The notes under the pieces: generated by a model
What the model saw: only the letters and a program-made list of their open reading frames with translations
The model's database searches: none
What the model was told of the DNA's origin: nothing
Part shown: one piece after another, positions 21,600-33,928 of the stretch
How positions within the stretch are numbered: the stretch's first letter is position 1
How the letters are laid out: each line of letters begins with the position of its first letter
Program-made: the position numbers and the translations under genes
Assembly: GCF_033118175.1 (NCBI RefSeq)
Contig: NC_083712.1
Span: 9,434,956-9,498,955, forward strand
DNA length: 64,000 nucleotides
Direction of reading: 5' to 3'
Origin: Dama dama
Lineage: Eukaryota; Chordata; Mammalia; Artiodactyla; Cervidae

Positions 21600-22070
21600 T
21601 TCTAGAATAGTAGAGGGATGGATGGGTAAGTCTCAACTCAAGAGGCCAGCATTACCCTGAAACTATAATTAAAGACCATTAAAAAAAAAAAAGCTAAAAA
21701 AACAAAAACAGAATAAAGAAAGAAAGAGAGGAAGAAAACTACAGACCAATAGCTCTCATAACATTGGTTGGGATAATCCTCAGCAAACACAACTAAATCT
21801 TATCAGACTGAATTGTGAGGCATTTACTCCAGCTGTGTAGGCTGCTTCCATATTTAAGAATCAATCAATGCAATTCACCATATCAACCATCTAAAAAAGT
21901 CACACCATTGTACTATTTGAAGTAGAAAGGTATTTGACAAAGTTCATCACTCATGCATGACAAAAATGCCCTAGGCAATTAGAGAGGACTTCTCAATTTG
22001 ATAAAGAGAAAAACAAAAACCTACAACTAACATGATACTGTATGTGAAAGCCTGACTAACTTACATCTAC
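21600..22070 (+). mobile_element. Old L1 ORF2 reverse-transcriptase region, degraded
   Basis: The plus strand follows the L1 ORF2 polymerase region in order: gaggccagcattaccctga, actacagaccaatagctctc, aatcaatcaatgcaattcacc, gtatttgacaaagttcatc, tcaatttgataaagag and cctacaactaacatgatac. Frames are broken throughout and an A-rich insertion lies near 21690. Confidence 0.8.
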
Positions 22071-23728
22071 AATTAAATGTCCCCTCTTACACTTTCTGTA
22101 CCCCAGACACATCCCCCACAGGAGTGCCTGCATACCGGGAGGAATCCACACAGGCTCCTGGCTTGTCCCTGTTAACATCCATCTCCTGCCCTGGGTCCTG
22201 CCCTATAGTCATGCTAGACGTTAATGTTGTAGGAACTGGGGAAAGCACACACAGCCCTGTGTATTTCTTTGCAACTTCCTGGGAATCTACAATTATTTCT
22301 AAATTAAACAAATTTTTTTTTTAAAAAAAGGCAAAAGAAAAAACATATAGGAAGGAAAGAGAAAAAAAAGGTAAGGTGTTTTGCAATAGCAGTAAAGAAA
22401 AATAATAAATACTTGAGAAAGGCCCCTTCATCTCTTTATTGACCTCATTCATTTGCATGTTTTTCAGTGCACTCTGCTGTGAATTTCCAAGATCCAAGAT
22501 GCGTCACTTCACATGGTGTGGGTGGCGGAGCTGGGGGCAGGAGAGTAAGAACTGGAGTTACATGACAGAGACTTCTCTCCATCGCAGAATTCTGTAGTCA
22601 TCCCACCTTGGGAGACAGTGAGAACCCGGGAAAAGGCTTTTGTCAGTCCTGAACTTTTCCTCTGCCAGGCTTCCTTCGTGTTCCCACCGCTGTCTGGTTG
22701 CTTGTCTACGTGGAAAACACTCTCTCTCCTCTCCTGATCGTCCCCCCTTCCCCCCAGCAAGAGGCAGCACCAGGACACTTGCTCCGAGGATTTGAGCTCC
22801 TCATCCCTGAGGAGCAACATGTCCCCCAAGAAGCAGGGACACACTTGTTGTAAGAAACATCTCGTATGCTTGCAGAAACTCAACCAACACAGCCCCACAT
22901 TACGTGCCAGACTGGATAAAATCTAAGTATTTGGAGTCTGGTGCAAGCAGAAGACAGAGAAGCTGCCTCAAATAACTTCACACAAAAAGTCACATTTCTC
23001 TGTGTAATGGCGTCTGGTAAATTACACCCGACTGCATATGTCAGCCACGGGAGGCAGTGCTCAGAAACTAATCATTGTGTCTGGTTTTCATTCTGTGAGA
23101 ATTGCACGAGGTTAATGGAACTCCCAGATGGCCTGTGGTACTGATGGTTCCAGGGTTCTATTTCCTACATCCGCTGCAGGTAGAATTAGGCTGAGCAATG
23201 ACACTCTTGTTCACACGATTCCCAGCCACAACGTTTTCCAGAGAGATAGCATGGAGAGAACACTTAACGGTAATTTAGGAGATGCGAGGAAGAGTTATGT
23301 AGTTAATTACGGTCAGCTCCAATGGCAGAAAAATGCTGACAACTTCAATTGTAGCATACCTAATAATGTTATTTGGAAAAATTGTCTATACCACAGATGT
23401 TATAATTCTTACATCTTTATGAGAAAGACTGGCTCTGATTTTACATATGCATAAATTGATTTTCCCCAGTTGAATATATTACTGCAGAATAATAAATTTT
23501 CCTGAATTGTAATTGAGATATTTTGTGGACCTCAAAATCTAAGCAAAGAAACAAGTTACACATATAAATGGGCAGATATAAAAGAGATTGCATTTCATTT
23601 GTAATCTCAGGATGTGAACTCATTTTATTTAGAAATAAAACTCCTAGAGCCAAGTTTTGGAGGCAGTTGGCAGTAAGTGGGCCAAGACTTGGATTATCAT
23701 TTGTGATTTTTGGGTCTCATTTGAAAAA
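22071..23728. other. Anonymous sequence
   Basis: No repeat or gene recognised. Moderately GC-rich at 22510-22830, with frames on the minus strand up to 129 codons that show no domain. From 22920 the sequence is AT-rich with unremarkable frames (108 codons at 23128-23454). Confidence 0.5.
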
Positions 23729-23767
23729 CTTCTTTCTTTCTTTCTCTTTCTCTCTTTTTCTTTTTTT
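23729..23767 (+). repeat. Pyrimidine-rich (CTTT)n tract
   Basis: cttctttctttctttctc followed by ctctt repeats and T8. It is the reverse-strand A-rich tail of the adjacent CHR SINE, expanded into a simple repeat. Confidence 0.85.
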
Positions 23768-23878
23768 TGGCCAGGCCTCGTGGCATGGGGGAATCTTAGT
23801 TCCCCCACCAGGAATCAAAGCCATACCCTCACTAGTGGAAGTGAGGAGTCATAACCACTGGGCAACGGGGAGGCCCAC
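23768..23878 (-). mobile_element. CHR-type tRNA-derived SINE
   Basis: Minus strand, in the order ggccaggcctcgtggcatgg, ggaatcttagttcccccacc, ggaatcaaagcc and gggcaacggggaggccc. This is the Cetartiodactyla CHR SINE pattern shared by whales, hippos and ruminants, and so older than the Bov SINEs. Confidence 0.88.
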
Positions 23879-24018
23879 AACTCCCTACATTTATTTATAA
23901 CATGGAACTTATTCTGGGAATTGTTGCAGGAAATACCGAGATTTCCAACTCTTCCTCTCTCTGCTGCTAGCATGGCTCAGACCCTAGAATAACACTATCT
24001 GCATCAACATTGATTGTG

Positions 24019-24467
24019 TAGAGTTGTCCCCTCTTATCCTCAGGGTCTTCGATCCAAGACCCCCGGTGGATGCCTGAAAGCAAAGGTCCTGAGTACACTA
24101 TATTTCTTCCATCCAAACATCGCCTGTGATCAAGTTTAACTTATAAATTACACACAGTAAGAAAACATTCAAATTCCTGCACCACTCCTCTTGCATTTTG
24201 GGGCGAGTGTGAGGTAAAAGAAGGGCCATGTGAGCAGAAGCACTGACAGCAGGGCCGTCTGACTGTCTGACCCTCGGATGGCTGCTAAGTGCCTGATGGG
24301 CAGGATGTACTGGACATGAGACAGTGGAGCAAGATCTCATCACGATGCTCAAATGGTGCACAATTCGAAACTTATGAATTGCTTACTTCTGGAACTTTCC
24401 ATTTACCATTTTCTAACAGTGGTTGACCTCAGGTAACTGAAACCGTGGATAAGAGGAGATTGCAGTA
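24019..24467 (+). mobile_element. Tigger-type (Tc1/mariner) DNA transposon, internally deleted
   Basis: Terminal inverted repeats match: ttgtcccctcttatcc at the left against ggataagaggagattgc at the right, with TA at both edges (24019-24020, 24466-24467). Inside are Tigger-like blocks: ttcgatccaagacccccggtgg, gatcaagtttaacttataaat, ggctgctaagtgcctgatggg, gaaacttatgaattgc and gtggttgacctcaggtaactg. At ~450 bp the transposase is gone; it would have needed a helper to move. Confidence 0.85.
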
Positions 24468-24962
24468 CTAGGAATATTTATAAATCCAGTGGCCTCTCCA
24501 GCATCATCACATTTCCAATGTCTCGAAAGTTATTCAATGCATACTAGGAGTGAATTTAACTTCTATGCAGAGTACATCATGTGAAATGCTGGGCTGGATG
24601 AATCATAAGCTGGAAAGATTGCCAGGAGAAATATCAAGAATCACAGATATGCAGACGATACCACTCTAATGGCAGAAGGTGAACAGGATCTAAACAGTCT
24701 CTTGATGAGGGTGAAAGAGGAGAGTGAAAAGTGGGCTTAAAGCTCAACATCAAAAAAACTAAGATTATATATCCATCCTATCACTTCATGGCAAATAGAT
24801 GGGGAAAAAGTGGAAGCAGTGATAGATTTTCTTTTCTTGGGGCTCCAAAATCACTGTGGATGGTGATGGCAGCCATGAAATTAAAAGACATTTGCTCTTT
24901 GGAAAGAAAGTTATGACAAAACTAGACAGTATATTAAAAAGCAAAGACATCACTTTACTGAC

Positions 24963-25001
24963 CACTGCTGCTGCTGCTAAGTCACTTTAGTCATGTCTGA
25001 C
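24963..25001 (-). mobile_element. 39-bp Bov-A2 fragment inside BovB
   Basis: gctgctgctgctaagtcac... catgtctgac is the terminal piece of Bov-A2 on the minus strand, flanked by ctgac at 24958-24962 and 24997-25001. It interrupts the BovB text between catcactttactgac and aaaggtcc. Either an extremely truncated SINE insertion or a local repair event. Confidence 0.7.
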
Positions 25002-25023
25002 AAAGGTCCATAAAGTCAAAGCT

Positions 25024-25329
25024 ATGGTTTTTCCAGTAGTCATATACGGATGTGAGAGTTGGATCATAAAGAAGGCTGAATGCAGAAGAATTGATGCTTT
25101 TGAATTGTGCTGGAGAAGACTCTTGAGAGTCCCTTGGACTGCAAGGAGATCAAATGAGTCAATCCTAAATGAAATCAGTCCTGACTATTCATTGGAAGGA
25201 TTGATGCTAAAGCTGAAGTTCCAATACTTTGGATACCTGATGGAAGAACTGACTCATTGGAAAAGATCCAGATGGTGGAAAAGATTGATGGCAAAAGGAG
25301 AAGAGGGAGGGAGAGGACGAGATGGTTAG
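25024..25329 (+). pseudogene. BovB C-terminal protein fragment, 101 codons
   Basis: This frame matches BovB C-terminal sequence: PVVIYGCESWIIKKAECRRIDAF, LLRVPWTARRSNESILNEI and DYSLEGLMLKLKFQYFGYLM. It runs out of frame near 25250. Relic only. Confidence 0.88.
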
Positions 25330-25449
25330 ATGGCATCATCGACTCAATGGACATGAATCTGAGCAAATTCTGGGACAGGGAAGCCTGGCTTGCTGCAGTC
25401 CATGGGGTTGCAAACAGTTGGACAAAACTTAGTGACTGAACAACAACAA

Positions 25450-27699
25450 AGGGGTGAATTTGTTCAACTGAGTTTAAGTTGTATTTGCAATAGAAGAATT
25501 GCTGTTTTAAGAGGACACTAAATTACCTCAAAACTAAATAGTGCTCAGAGAAGCCAGGGATTACAACATGATTGGAGAGAGTGAGAGAGAGAGACTGATA
25601 CTGGTTCTGTTTAAATGCAAGGGACTTCATTGACCCAGAAAGATCCAGTTTCTCCATGTTTATAATCCCCTTTTCTGCTCTGGTCGGAAGTTATTGTTAT
25701 TATAATGTGAGTGCACTGAGACTTATGCAGGGAAATGTTTTGATTTGGAAGTAATATAGCTCAAATAAAAGCAAGCATTCTATAAGTGTCTTTTTAGATA
25801 AAGCTAATAAGCTAATATAAATGATCTCTTCTATTTATTAGAAGAGCTACCAACGTACCAAGTACATGTAGGAATAAAAGAATACAGTTAGCTGAGTTAG
25901 AAAATTAGCATAACTTGGCAGAAAAATGCTTGTACATTTCATAAGCACTTTCTTCCATTTGATGCACCAAATGCAGAAACACCTTTGAACTAACAGCCTT
26001 AGAATATAGTGTATACGGACCAGGGATAACTGAATAAGAGGGACCATTCCTCACTGCCTAACATCTAGCTGCTTAGCAAACAGTCTGCTTGAACTGTTAA
26101 ATCATTTCTGCCTCATCTGTTTATAGCAAAGATTACATAACAAAAAATGGAAGTTTCATAAATGCAGTAATCCAGAAATACCAAGACAAATGTATAAAAG
26201 GCTTAGTAAACCATGGTGTAACTTGAAAATAAAATTTCTGGAAAACAACCACTGGCTAAATTTTATACTGATAGATAATTTTGAACTATTTTATATGGAT
26301 AGATGTCTGAAAAGAATGGTATATGGAAAAGTAAGTCATGTCTATTTGTGTGTAAGGAGGTTTGAACAATGTATTTCTAGCCAGAGGAAAATTTATTCTT
26401 TTTAATGCTTTAGTTGAAAAATTTATATTATAGCTGATTCAGGAACTTTAAAACTCTGTGGAAATATATCTCTTTAGCATTTGGGGAAAATAATGTTCTA
26501 TGTTGAATCCATTTTAATAAGCAAAAGAAATACTGCACTGCTAGTTCCTTGTTCCTTTCAGTTTCTAAATATTCATGGATTCTTTCCTTTCACTGCCATT
26601 TTATTCTAAGAAAAATATAGTTGATCACAAGGTAAAAAAATACAAAATGCACTTTATCAGATGACAATAACTCACACATGGATACTCACTTTATGAATGT
26701 AGGGCAGACGCAAAGTGTGGGTTGGATTTTATCTCTATGTATTGTGATTTAGACAAACAAGTAAGCAAATAAAACATGAGGTTGACAACTTTTCTGACTA
26801 TTGCCTAAAAGCCAATATCATAAAGGCAAAAAACCTGAAGAACAAATTTCCAAGACAAAACTACAGTTTGGCTAAAGCTTGACTGATCTGACACCTTAAA
26901 CTTGTGGGATCATGAGAATAAGCATCAATGATGCACCTGGAAGGAAAAAGATGGATTTCAGGTCCCGGACTTGAAATGCCCTCAGACATGCTTTGGAGGT
27001 TCAGGAGCATCACCAGGCCCACAGACCAGTGGGAGCATCACTCTTCAGCCACTAACCAAGGTTTCCACCCCTTATGTTTTCTCCTTGGAAACCCAGTCCT
27101 CTGGGTCTTTGTCTTAGCTTCTTCCTGCCCCAAGATGCTGTGGGACCCCAAATTTCCTCATTTCCCTACAATATTATTCATCGTCTTGTTAGGAATTCAT
27201 TCTAGTAGGGATTGAAACAATAGGAACTTGAATAAATAACTGTTGGTATTTCAAAAGTATACCACCATAAAAGAGGGTGTTTGCTTGTGCTCCTTAAAAG
27301 CACAGAGATCTAAAACTTAAATGTGGAAGCATTTTAAATTGTTGTAAATTGCTTGTACTTGTTTTCAAAAACAGTTTATCACAGTGTAGACCTTTGTTGT
27401 ATACAGAGGTCTGCTATCTCTTCATTAAGCTACTTAGTATACATTAACTGGAGAAAAAGTATGCACCAGGTACATGGGGGCACTCGAAAGGGGGGTGCTT
27501 CTGCTGCACCTGAACTCAACTGAGAGCAACCCCTGAGGGTACCATCTTGATGGCAGGGCCAGTTTCCCATGAAGTTTTTAAGGACACAGTCTGGAACTCG
27601 ATCTGGACCAGGTCCCAGACAGCTGGTGGCCACTCTGAGGAATGCACTGGGAAATGCTATTTTTTCACAAATAAATGATGGTCTACACAGCATACTTAA
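25450..27699. other. AT-rich anonymous sequence
   Basis: No repeat family or gene recognised over 2.2 kb. Short GA tract at 25576-25594. Frames of 60-95 codons without motifs. A G+C-richer piece lies at 26930-27140 and 27470-27640. Confidence 0.5.
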
Positions 27700-28540
27700 C
27701 AAAATCTATAGGAAAAAATTAGAAAAATAAGTTGTATAGTAAATGTGCTTGATACAGAATTAATATAAAAATAAATGGGATTTCAACAACAGTTGACCCA
27801 GAAAGATCCAGTAAAAAGACACCAATTACAACAGAAGAAAAATCTGATGTCTATGAATAATATAAAAAGTGAGATGCATAGTTTTATTTTTAAGAAAATT
27901 ATAAGAAATTATTGAAAGACATCAATGTGGAACTAATAAAGATGCATCACGCATGCCTAGGAAGAACCAGTTTCATAAAGGTGCCAAGGCTTCTGAAATT
28001 GATTTTGATTGAATCCAATCATACAAGAACCAGAGAAAGATTAGCTAAATCTGAGGTTATTCTTAAAGGGTATGGGGAGAAGCAAAAAGCTAGTTATACT
28101 AACATAGGTCTGAACATGAGATGTGGGGGTAAAGTCCCTCTTAGGAAGAAGGATGTCCTCACTACATGGAAAATCTAAGAAGAAAAGGAATATACTTATT
28201 TCTATTAAAATTTTAAACTTCTGAGGAATGGAACAAAGTAAAAATACAAGCTACATTGTGGAAGAAGATAATTTCCACTGACATTACTGGCCCAGACTAG
28301 ACATTAGGACCCAGACTAGACAAGAAATCACACAAATCTGAAACTGAACAAACAAACAAGTCTAACAATGTGATGCAAGAAAGGCAAAGGAATTGAAGAA
28401 GAGATTCAGAAAGAGGAAGCTATGTATACAAAGGGATAATATCTTCAACCTGCTAGTAAGCAGGGAACAGCACCTTCAAACTGTAGTGAGATACAATGCA
28501 GCATCCAGCAAACTGCAAGAAAATTAACAGGTTTGCTGAG
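27700..28540 (+). mobile_element. Very old L1 ORF2 relic
   Basis: Plus strand with scattered L1 ORF2-like blocks: ttataagaaattattgaaag, acatcaatgtggaac..., cataaaggtgccaaggcttctgaaattg, and further on agtgagatacaatgcagc, the equivalent of the L1 text aatgagatacca. Heavily decayed; boundaries approximate. Confidence 0.45.
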
Positions 28541-29084
28541 GCTGAGTATTTCTTCCCAAAGTAACTCATCTACCCATTTAGATTAAGTTAGATCCTGCTG
28601 ACAGAAACCAGGAGGGATATTGGTAAATATCAACTCTACTTGAAGACATTCTGGACACATCAGTCCTCTCGGACTATGCACCCTGGAGAAATGTATGCAC
28701 GCACGCTGTAAAGATTTAGAGGTACTCGGAGCCTGTACTAGTGAAAAACTGGACAAATGCTTTTATCACCAGGGTAACGAGTCAATAATAGCACATTTTT
28801 TGTTAGTGCAAGCGAAAGAGTCTAAGATACACTGTGTGAGACCCAGTGCCTTGTGTGTTGATGAACCTGGGCCTGCTGAGGGCTGCGGTCAGCTGGGCTG
28901 ACGTCACAGAGCTCCCCAGGCTGGGGCTTCCTCCCCCTGGTTCTGTGGGCTGGCAGGACTGAGGGGCCCGCACGGTCTGTCTCTGGTGGAGGGCCTCTTT
29001 CTGGCCTTAGGTGGCCGTCTTCGGTCCTCCCTGGTGGAGACAGGGCCCTCTGTCTTCCTCCCCTCACAAGGGGATCCCACCATG
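28541..29084. other. Anonymous sequence, GC-rich at the right
   Basis: 28850-29080 is GC-rich and gives overlapping frames on both strands (90, 95 and 78 codons). I see no domain or splice signal to support a gene. Confidence 0.5.
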
Positions 29085-29190
29085 GAAGCCGCACCCTCAG
29101 ACCTCATCTCAACGTAAGTACTGCCCAAAGTTTCCACCTTATCGGGGTACTGGGCTTCAGCATATGAATTTTGGAGGGAGGGAAGGCACA
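29085..29190 (-). mobile_element. MLT1-like LTR end (ERVL-MaLR)
   Basis: tttccaccttatcggggtac, tgggcttcagcatatg and aattttggagggagg match the minus-strand end of MLT1 LTRs. Only ~100 bp retained. Confidence 0.6.
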
Positions 29191-29411
29191 AACATTTATT
29201 CCAGAGGAGGAAAGCTACATGAACATATCATTTATTGCATATTCTAAAGTCAGTCATACATATACTATAGCTGTTGTGTATAGGAAATTATTTGAAAATA
29301 TTCATGGGAATAATAACTGGAGTTCAGTGGTAGGAAGAAAACAAAAAAAGAGGTTGTGGGAGAAAAACCAGACATATCTGTTACATTTATTATTATTTTT
29401 AAATTTAAAAA

Positions 29412-29455
29412 TAGTAATTAGCCTCCAACTAATAAAAATAAATGGAAAAAAAATA
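29412..29455 (+). mobile_element. L1 LINE tail, ~44 bp
   Basis: aattagcctccaactaataa plus aatggaaaaaaaat is the extreme 3' end of the ruminant L1, identical in pattern to the tails at 21359 and 32850. One of the shortest L1 copies possible. Confidence 0.8.
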
Positions 29456-29929
29456 TATATGGTAAAATAATAACATTTGCCAAGATATTGGGAGAAGTTT
29501 TACAGGTATTTATTGTAACTCTATTTACCTTCTTTGGGTGGCTGAGACATTTCAACATATGAGAAGTTCTGGCAAGTGGGCCTCCTGTGAATGTAGCATA
29601 CGTCCCTACCATGAAGGCAGTCAACCCTAGTAGAATGCTGAGAGGATGATCTGTTCTTTCATCGAACTGCAGCCACCAGATGTGAAAAATCTGTGACGGC
29701 AGAAGAGGGCCTGGGAGTTCTGCTGGCAGTACTTCAAAGCCCACCACACAGGATGCAGAAGTCCGCCTTCCTGGGGTGTGAGTTCCTGGGGTGATGAGGC
29801 ACAGGGACCTGCTCCTGCTCTGAGCTGAGCTACAAAAGGCCCTTCCAGGACACCTGGGGGTTTGCTGTCTGGCCCCAAGTTCCTATTTGCATACAAAGAA
29901 GGCATCAATTCTCACATTTTAAGGGAACG
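29456..29929. other. Anonymous sequence
   Basis: No repeat recognised. Two overlapping minus frames (109 and 93 codons) without domain signal. Confidence 0.5.
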
Positions 29930-29942
29930 TAAGTGTGCTATG

Positions 29943-30066
29943 GGAGAAGGAAATGGCAACCCACTCCAGTGTTCTTGCCTGGGGAGTCCCATGGACGGAG
30001 GAGCCTGGGGGGCTGCAGTCCACGGGGTCGCAAAGAGTCGGACACGACTGAGCGACTTCACTCACT
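29943..30066 (+). mobile_element. Bov-A monomer SINE, near-consensus, 13-bp TSD
   Basis: Plus strand, 124 bp: ggagaaggaaatggcaaccc... gcagtccacggggtcgcaaagagtcggacacgactgagcgacttcactcact (given in parts; starts 29943). The target taagtgtgctatg is duplicated exactly at 29930-29942 and 30067-30079. CpG sites in the tail (acggggtcg, gtcgg, acacgac, gagcgac) are retained. Little decay suggests a young insertion. Confidence 0.96.
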
Positions 30067-30079
30067 TAAGTGTGCTATG

Positions 30080-32628
30080 TAACCAGTGTTAGTAACAAGT
30101 GCGTGCTTCTCTTTCTATACTCTGGAAGCTTGAGATTGCCAGTGTTACATGTCTGAATTAATTTCATTAGTCATCTCTTGTACTACATATTTAAAATCTG
30201 ATTTCATGGTAACATAAAATAATCAAACATATTTTTAGTCATATTATATGCAAGCTGATTATGACTGAACTGACTTTTTTTCTGAGAGAGAGAAACCTAG
30301 AAATCATCTAATAAAACTAAGCAAAAAGGAGCAGTAAATGCCCTGCTTTCTAATTAAGTGATAATAGAATCTTCCCACTATTTTATGAGGCAATAACCCA
30401 GCTCCCGGTGGATGAACTGTAAGTCTGAGGCCAACTTGAATATCCTAAGAATGGTGTAGATTATTTCCTCATAAAAGAGTTCCTCAGAACCATCACTGCA
30501 GTACAGTGTGCTGGCAAGCCCTTTCGTTCTTTTCCGAAAGCCAAGTTAGGAGGTGAATGTCTGGTCTAAGCTGCTGTGCAGCCGGGCCCCTCCCGGGAGC
30601 TCCGTACCTACCTGTGCTGAGGGAGGGCTCGGGGAGCCGATATGGCCAGACCCTGGCTGAGAGCAGGCGCACTTCCCTGAGTGGCTCTTCTCCTAAAGCC
30701 CTGGTTTTCTTTTAATTAGCGAACAGCAGACACATGAACAGACAGATCCAGCTGGTATCAGAAACGCATTAGTAGGGATTAGCAAAATTGAGGGCTTGGT
30801 TCTCAGTTAATATACATTTAGTCTCAGCCAAGTCACGTTTGGTTATTTTGTAGCAAGGCTTTATACATAAAGTGATTAAACAGAGAGAAAAATGAAATCA
30901 CCTTAAAGATGCTATAGAAGACTTGGAAAAAATTAACTAATTAAGCTAGTTTATAAACAGTGAAAATACAAATTGTATTTCTTGTTTTCAGAAAAGGGAC
31001 TAAATGGAGTCATGCAAATGTAACAAGCCAACATGTATACACAGTATTCCAATAAAACCTTCTCAACTGAGAGCTTTGGTGAGGTAATCTGATTATAAAC
31101 ACAGATGTCTCCAATTTTCATTACACAGGTTGCTGATTATGGAACACTGTTTTTAGACTGGAGGCAAGCACATGAACTGATAAAGCTACTCCACTTGGAG
31201 TAAGTTATTTTTCATTATATGCTCAATCATAATATGATTAAAAAACAAAGTTGCACTTAAATTGTTATGTTGCTGTTGCGGTTCTTCATCACTGGGATAG
31301 ATGGAGGCAGGCACCCCTACATCTCACAGGGCGCTGCAGCTCACCTAGGAAACTGAGTTTGAGCTCCAACAAATGAAATTACTTTTGATGCATTTATCAT
31401 AAGATTATGCAAAAGATTATGCTAAAGTAGCATTCTGTGATTCATAGGAAGTCCTGCTGACAGTCACGTTTCCCGAAGCCGTGACTTATTTAATGGGGGT
31501 ACTGCCCATAGGAGCCCTCACGACCGGAGAGGGGGACTGGAGCTCCAGCTGCATCAGAGGGGAAGAGTTTTGAACTGATTCCCACAACCCCCTCCCCCAC
31601 CCCTGCACTATGCCTTGAGCATTCCTTCTAATCTGGAAATGGATGAATCTCTTCACTGCATTTCTATGAGAATGATCCACATAGGCATTATAAAAATATG
31701 TCAGCAGTGCAGAGAAATACAAAGATAAGAGCAAAACTTTACCAATGATCTCACCATTTAGAAATAAAACCTCAAAATCTCTCTAGGCATGTTGGCAGAA
31801 GCACACAGAAGCACAGAAGGAAAGAAAGGTAAATGCACACAGTTTGATAAATATGGGATAATACTCTGTGCAGCATGTTTCAAGGGTCAAGTTCAATTTG
31901 ACTGAATTAATTACAAGAATAATCAAAAGAGATAGAGGAAATACTGAAATTGAGATAAGATTGTCTTTATTTTAAGACACATGTTACTCCAAGGTATTTA
32001 AAAACCACCTAGCTTATTACAAATACACAGAGGGCTGCAATCATTTATTCGTGACTATAAATTTTCATTTTTCAGATTGTGTGTGACCACCTGCTATAAA
32101 ATCAAGGAGTTCAACATTCTCAATTCACTGCTGCCAATCATCTTTGCTAGTGTGGACAGCCATGGCCTTTGTAACCAGGGCCATAAATCTTGCAGTTGTT
32201 TTGTCTTACTTCTATGTTTAGATCGATGCAATGTTCCGTTACTTTCCTTTGATCACAACTTTTACAGTCTTAGATTCCTCATTTATACTCACTTTAACCT
32301 GGCTGGTACTTATGTCCATTTCCCCATCAAGATGTAGGGAGGCTGCAAGCATTGTTTTCGTCCTTGTGTGTCAGACTCTGTTGCCCCCTTGAGTTGTTAG
32401 AAATGCATGACAAAGACTTCTTTCTCTTAGATCCATCTCTTAAACCCCCATGCTCCTTGCTGTGGATACGTGTTTCCTGATTCCAGTCATCTGCACTCTA
32501 CAGTTACGTCTCACTGCTTTCCTGGTCTTCTAGGGTCTTGCCTGGCACTTGCTGTATTGTTGTCTGCAGCTAGAAAAATCTTCCATGGATGCTGTCTCCA
32601 CATTAATATACTGCTCCCGCTCTGTGAG
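30080..32628. other. AT-rich anonymous sequence
   Basis: 2.5 kb without recognised repeat or gene. A GC-richer piece lies at 30570-30690. The 86-codon frame at 32077-32337 and the 82-codon minus frame at 31486-31734 have no motif. Confidence 0.5.
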
Positions 32629-32642
32629 AAAGAGTGAATGCA

Positions 32643-32875
32643 TTGAAACATGTATACTATTAAATGTGAAACAGATCACCAGCCCAGGTTGGATGCATGA
32701 GACAAGTGCTCAGGGCTGGTGCACTGGGAAAACCCAGAGGGATGGGATGAGGAGGGAGGTGGGAGGGGGGATCAGGGTGGGGAACACATGTAAATCCATG
32801 ACTGATTCACTTCAATGTATGGCAAAAACCACTACAATATTGTAAAGTAATTAGCCTTCAACTTAAAAAAAAAAA
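32643..32875 (+). mobile_element. L1 LINE 3' UTR with 14-bp TSD
   Basis: Plus-strand ruminant L1 tail: gatcaccagcccaggttgg, gagacaagtgctcagggctgg, gggaggtgggaggggggatc, ttagccttcaact and an A-run. The target aaagagtgaatgca (32629-32642) recurs as aaagagtgaacgca (32876-32889), one mismatch. Only 233 bp copied. Confidence 0.95.
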
Positions 32876-33054
32876 AAAGAGTGAACGCAACAGGTCTGGG
32901 CTCTGCCAACCCTGTTTATCCCTAGAGAAGCCAGTTTCAGCCCCAGACATTGGACAGTTCCTTACCTTCAGACCTTGGGCAGTCCCCGAGAATGGCACTC
33001 CTGGGAATATTCTTTTTGATAGAGTGTTTCTGTAAACCCAAGGCCTTGAGCCAC

Positions 33055-33420
33055 CCTGTATTAGTCTGTTCAGTTTATGTTGATGTGATAGATGGCGAAT
33101 GCCTGCCATCCTCCTGGGCCCTGGAGCTTCAGTAAGTGGTGTCAGCCACACAGAGGCTGCACATCTACATGACTGACTCCCCAGTAAAAACCCTGGATGC
33201 CATGCTCGCATGAGATCTCTGGTTGCTAACATTTCACGGTGTTGTTTCCCATCACTGGGAAAGCTGTGTCCTATGTGACTCCACTGGGAGGAAGCACCTA
33301 GATGCTGGAGTCAGGCTTGTTGTGAGCTTGGCCCCAAGCACTGTCTCCTTGGTTGATTGATTCTGTGACCTTTGCTGTGAAAAACATCATCTCAGACACA
33401 TAAAACCTTCTAGCAAATCA
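33055..33420 (+). mobile_element. Possible ancient LTR
   Basis: The pattern ccccagtaaaaaccctggatg... gcatgagatctctggttgc... actccactgggaggaagcacc... gagcttggcccc resembles old ERVL-class LTRs. I cannot name the family with confidence, nor define ends. Confidence 0.35.
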
Positions 33421-33928
33421 GGATGTGCAAGGGTGCTCTGGGGGGTCCCAGCACAGTAATTAACTCATTTCACCCAGTGGCACAGCAAGCGATGAATGTG
33501 ATTGAGTATCATTTCCAGAAATCTGAGCCACTGCTTCATTCTCTTTCCCTGTCCCAACCTGCTGTTGAGAGAGCTGTTTATGATCTGATCATGATCTTAA
33601 GTACACGATTGTTCTCTCTAGAAATGGCTTGAAATCTATCTTTGATTTTCCGGCTCCATTTATTCATTTTTCATTTGGCAAGGGCCGTCATAAAGTCATG
33701 ACTTGTCCCTGCAGCTGTGACACACGCTGTCCTCCAGGTAGTCACCTGGATGCTTAGCAGTCATCATCATTCTGCCCCTTGTACCTCCTGGGCTTGCTCA
33801 GCATCCACTGGCCCTCTTCTGCACAGAGGCCGGCCCTGCAGCACATCTGCGATGAGTCTTCTGACTCGTGTCTTTGTAGGCTCCTACCCACAGAATGTGG
33901 TCCCTCAACTCTGTGAACTGTGAACTGT
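33421..33928. other. Anonymous sequence
   Basis: No recognised repeat or gene. A short triple tgtgaac motif (33911-33928) abuts the next SINE. Confidence 0.5.

Larger units (their letters stand above)
24558..25449 (+). mobile_element. BovB LINE with 12-bp TSD
   Basis: Plus-strand BovB, 5'-truncated inside the reverse transcriptase. The active box is intact as YADDTTLMAE (box at 24648-24659), although frames break soon after. It ends gactgaacaacaacaa. The target aggagtgaattt (24546-24557) is repeated as aggggtgaattt (25450-25461), one mismatch. A 39-bp Bov-A piece interrupts it near 24963. Confidence 0.95.
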
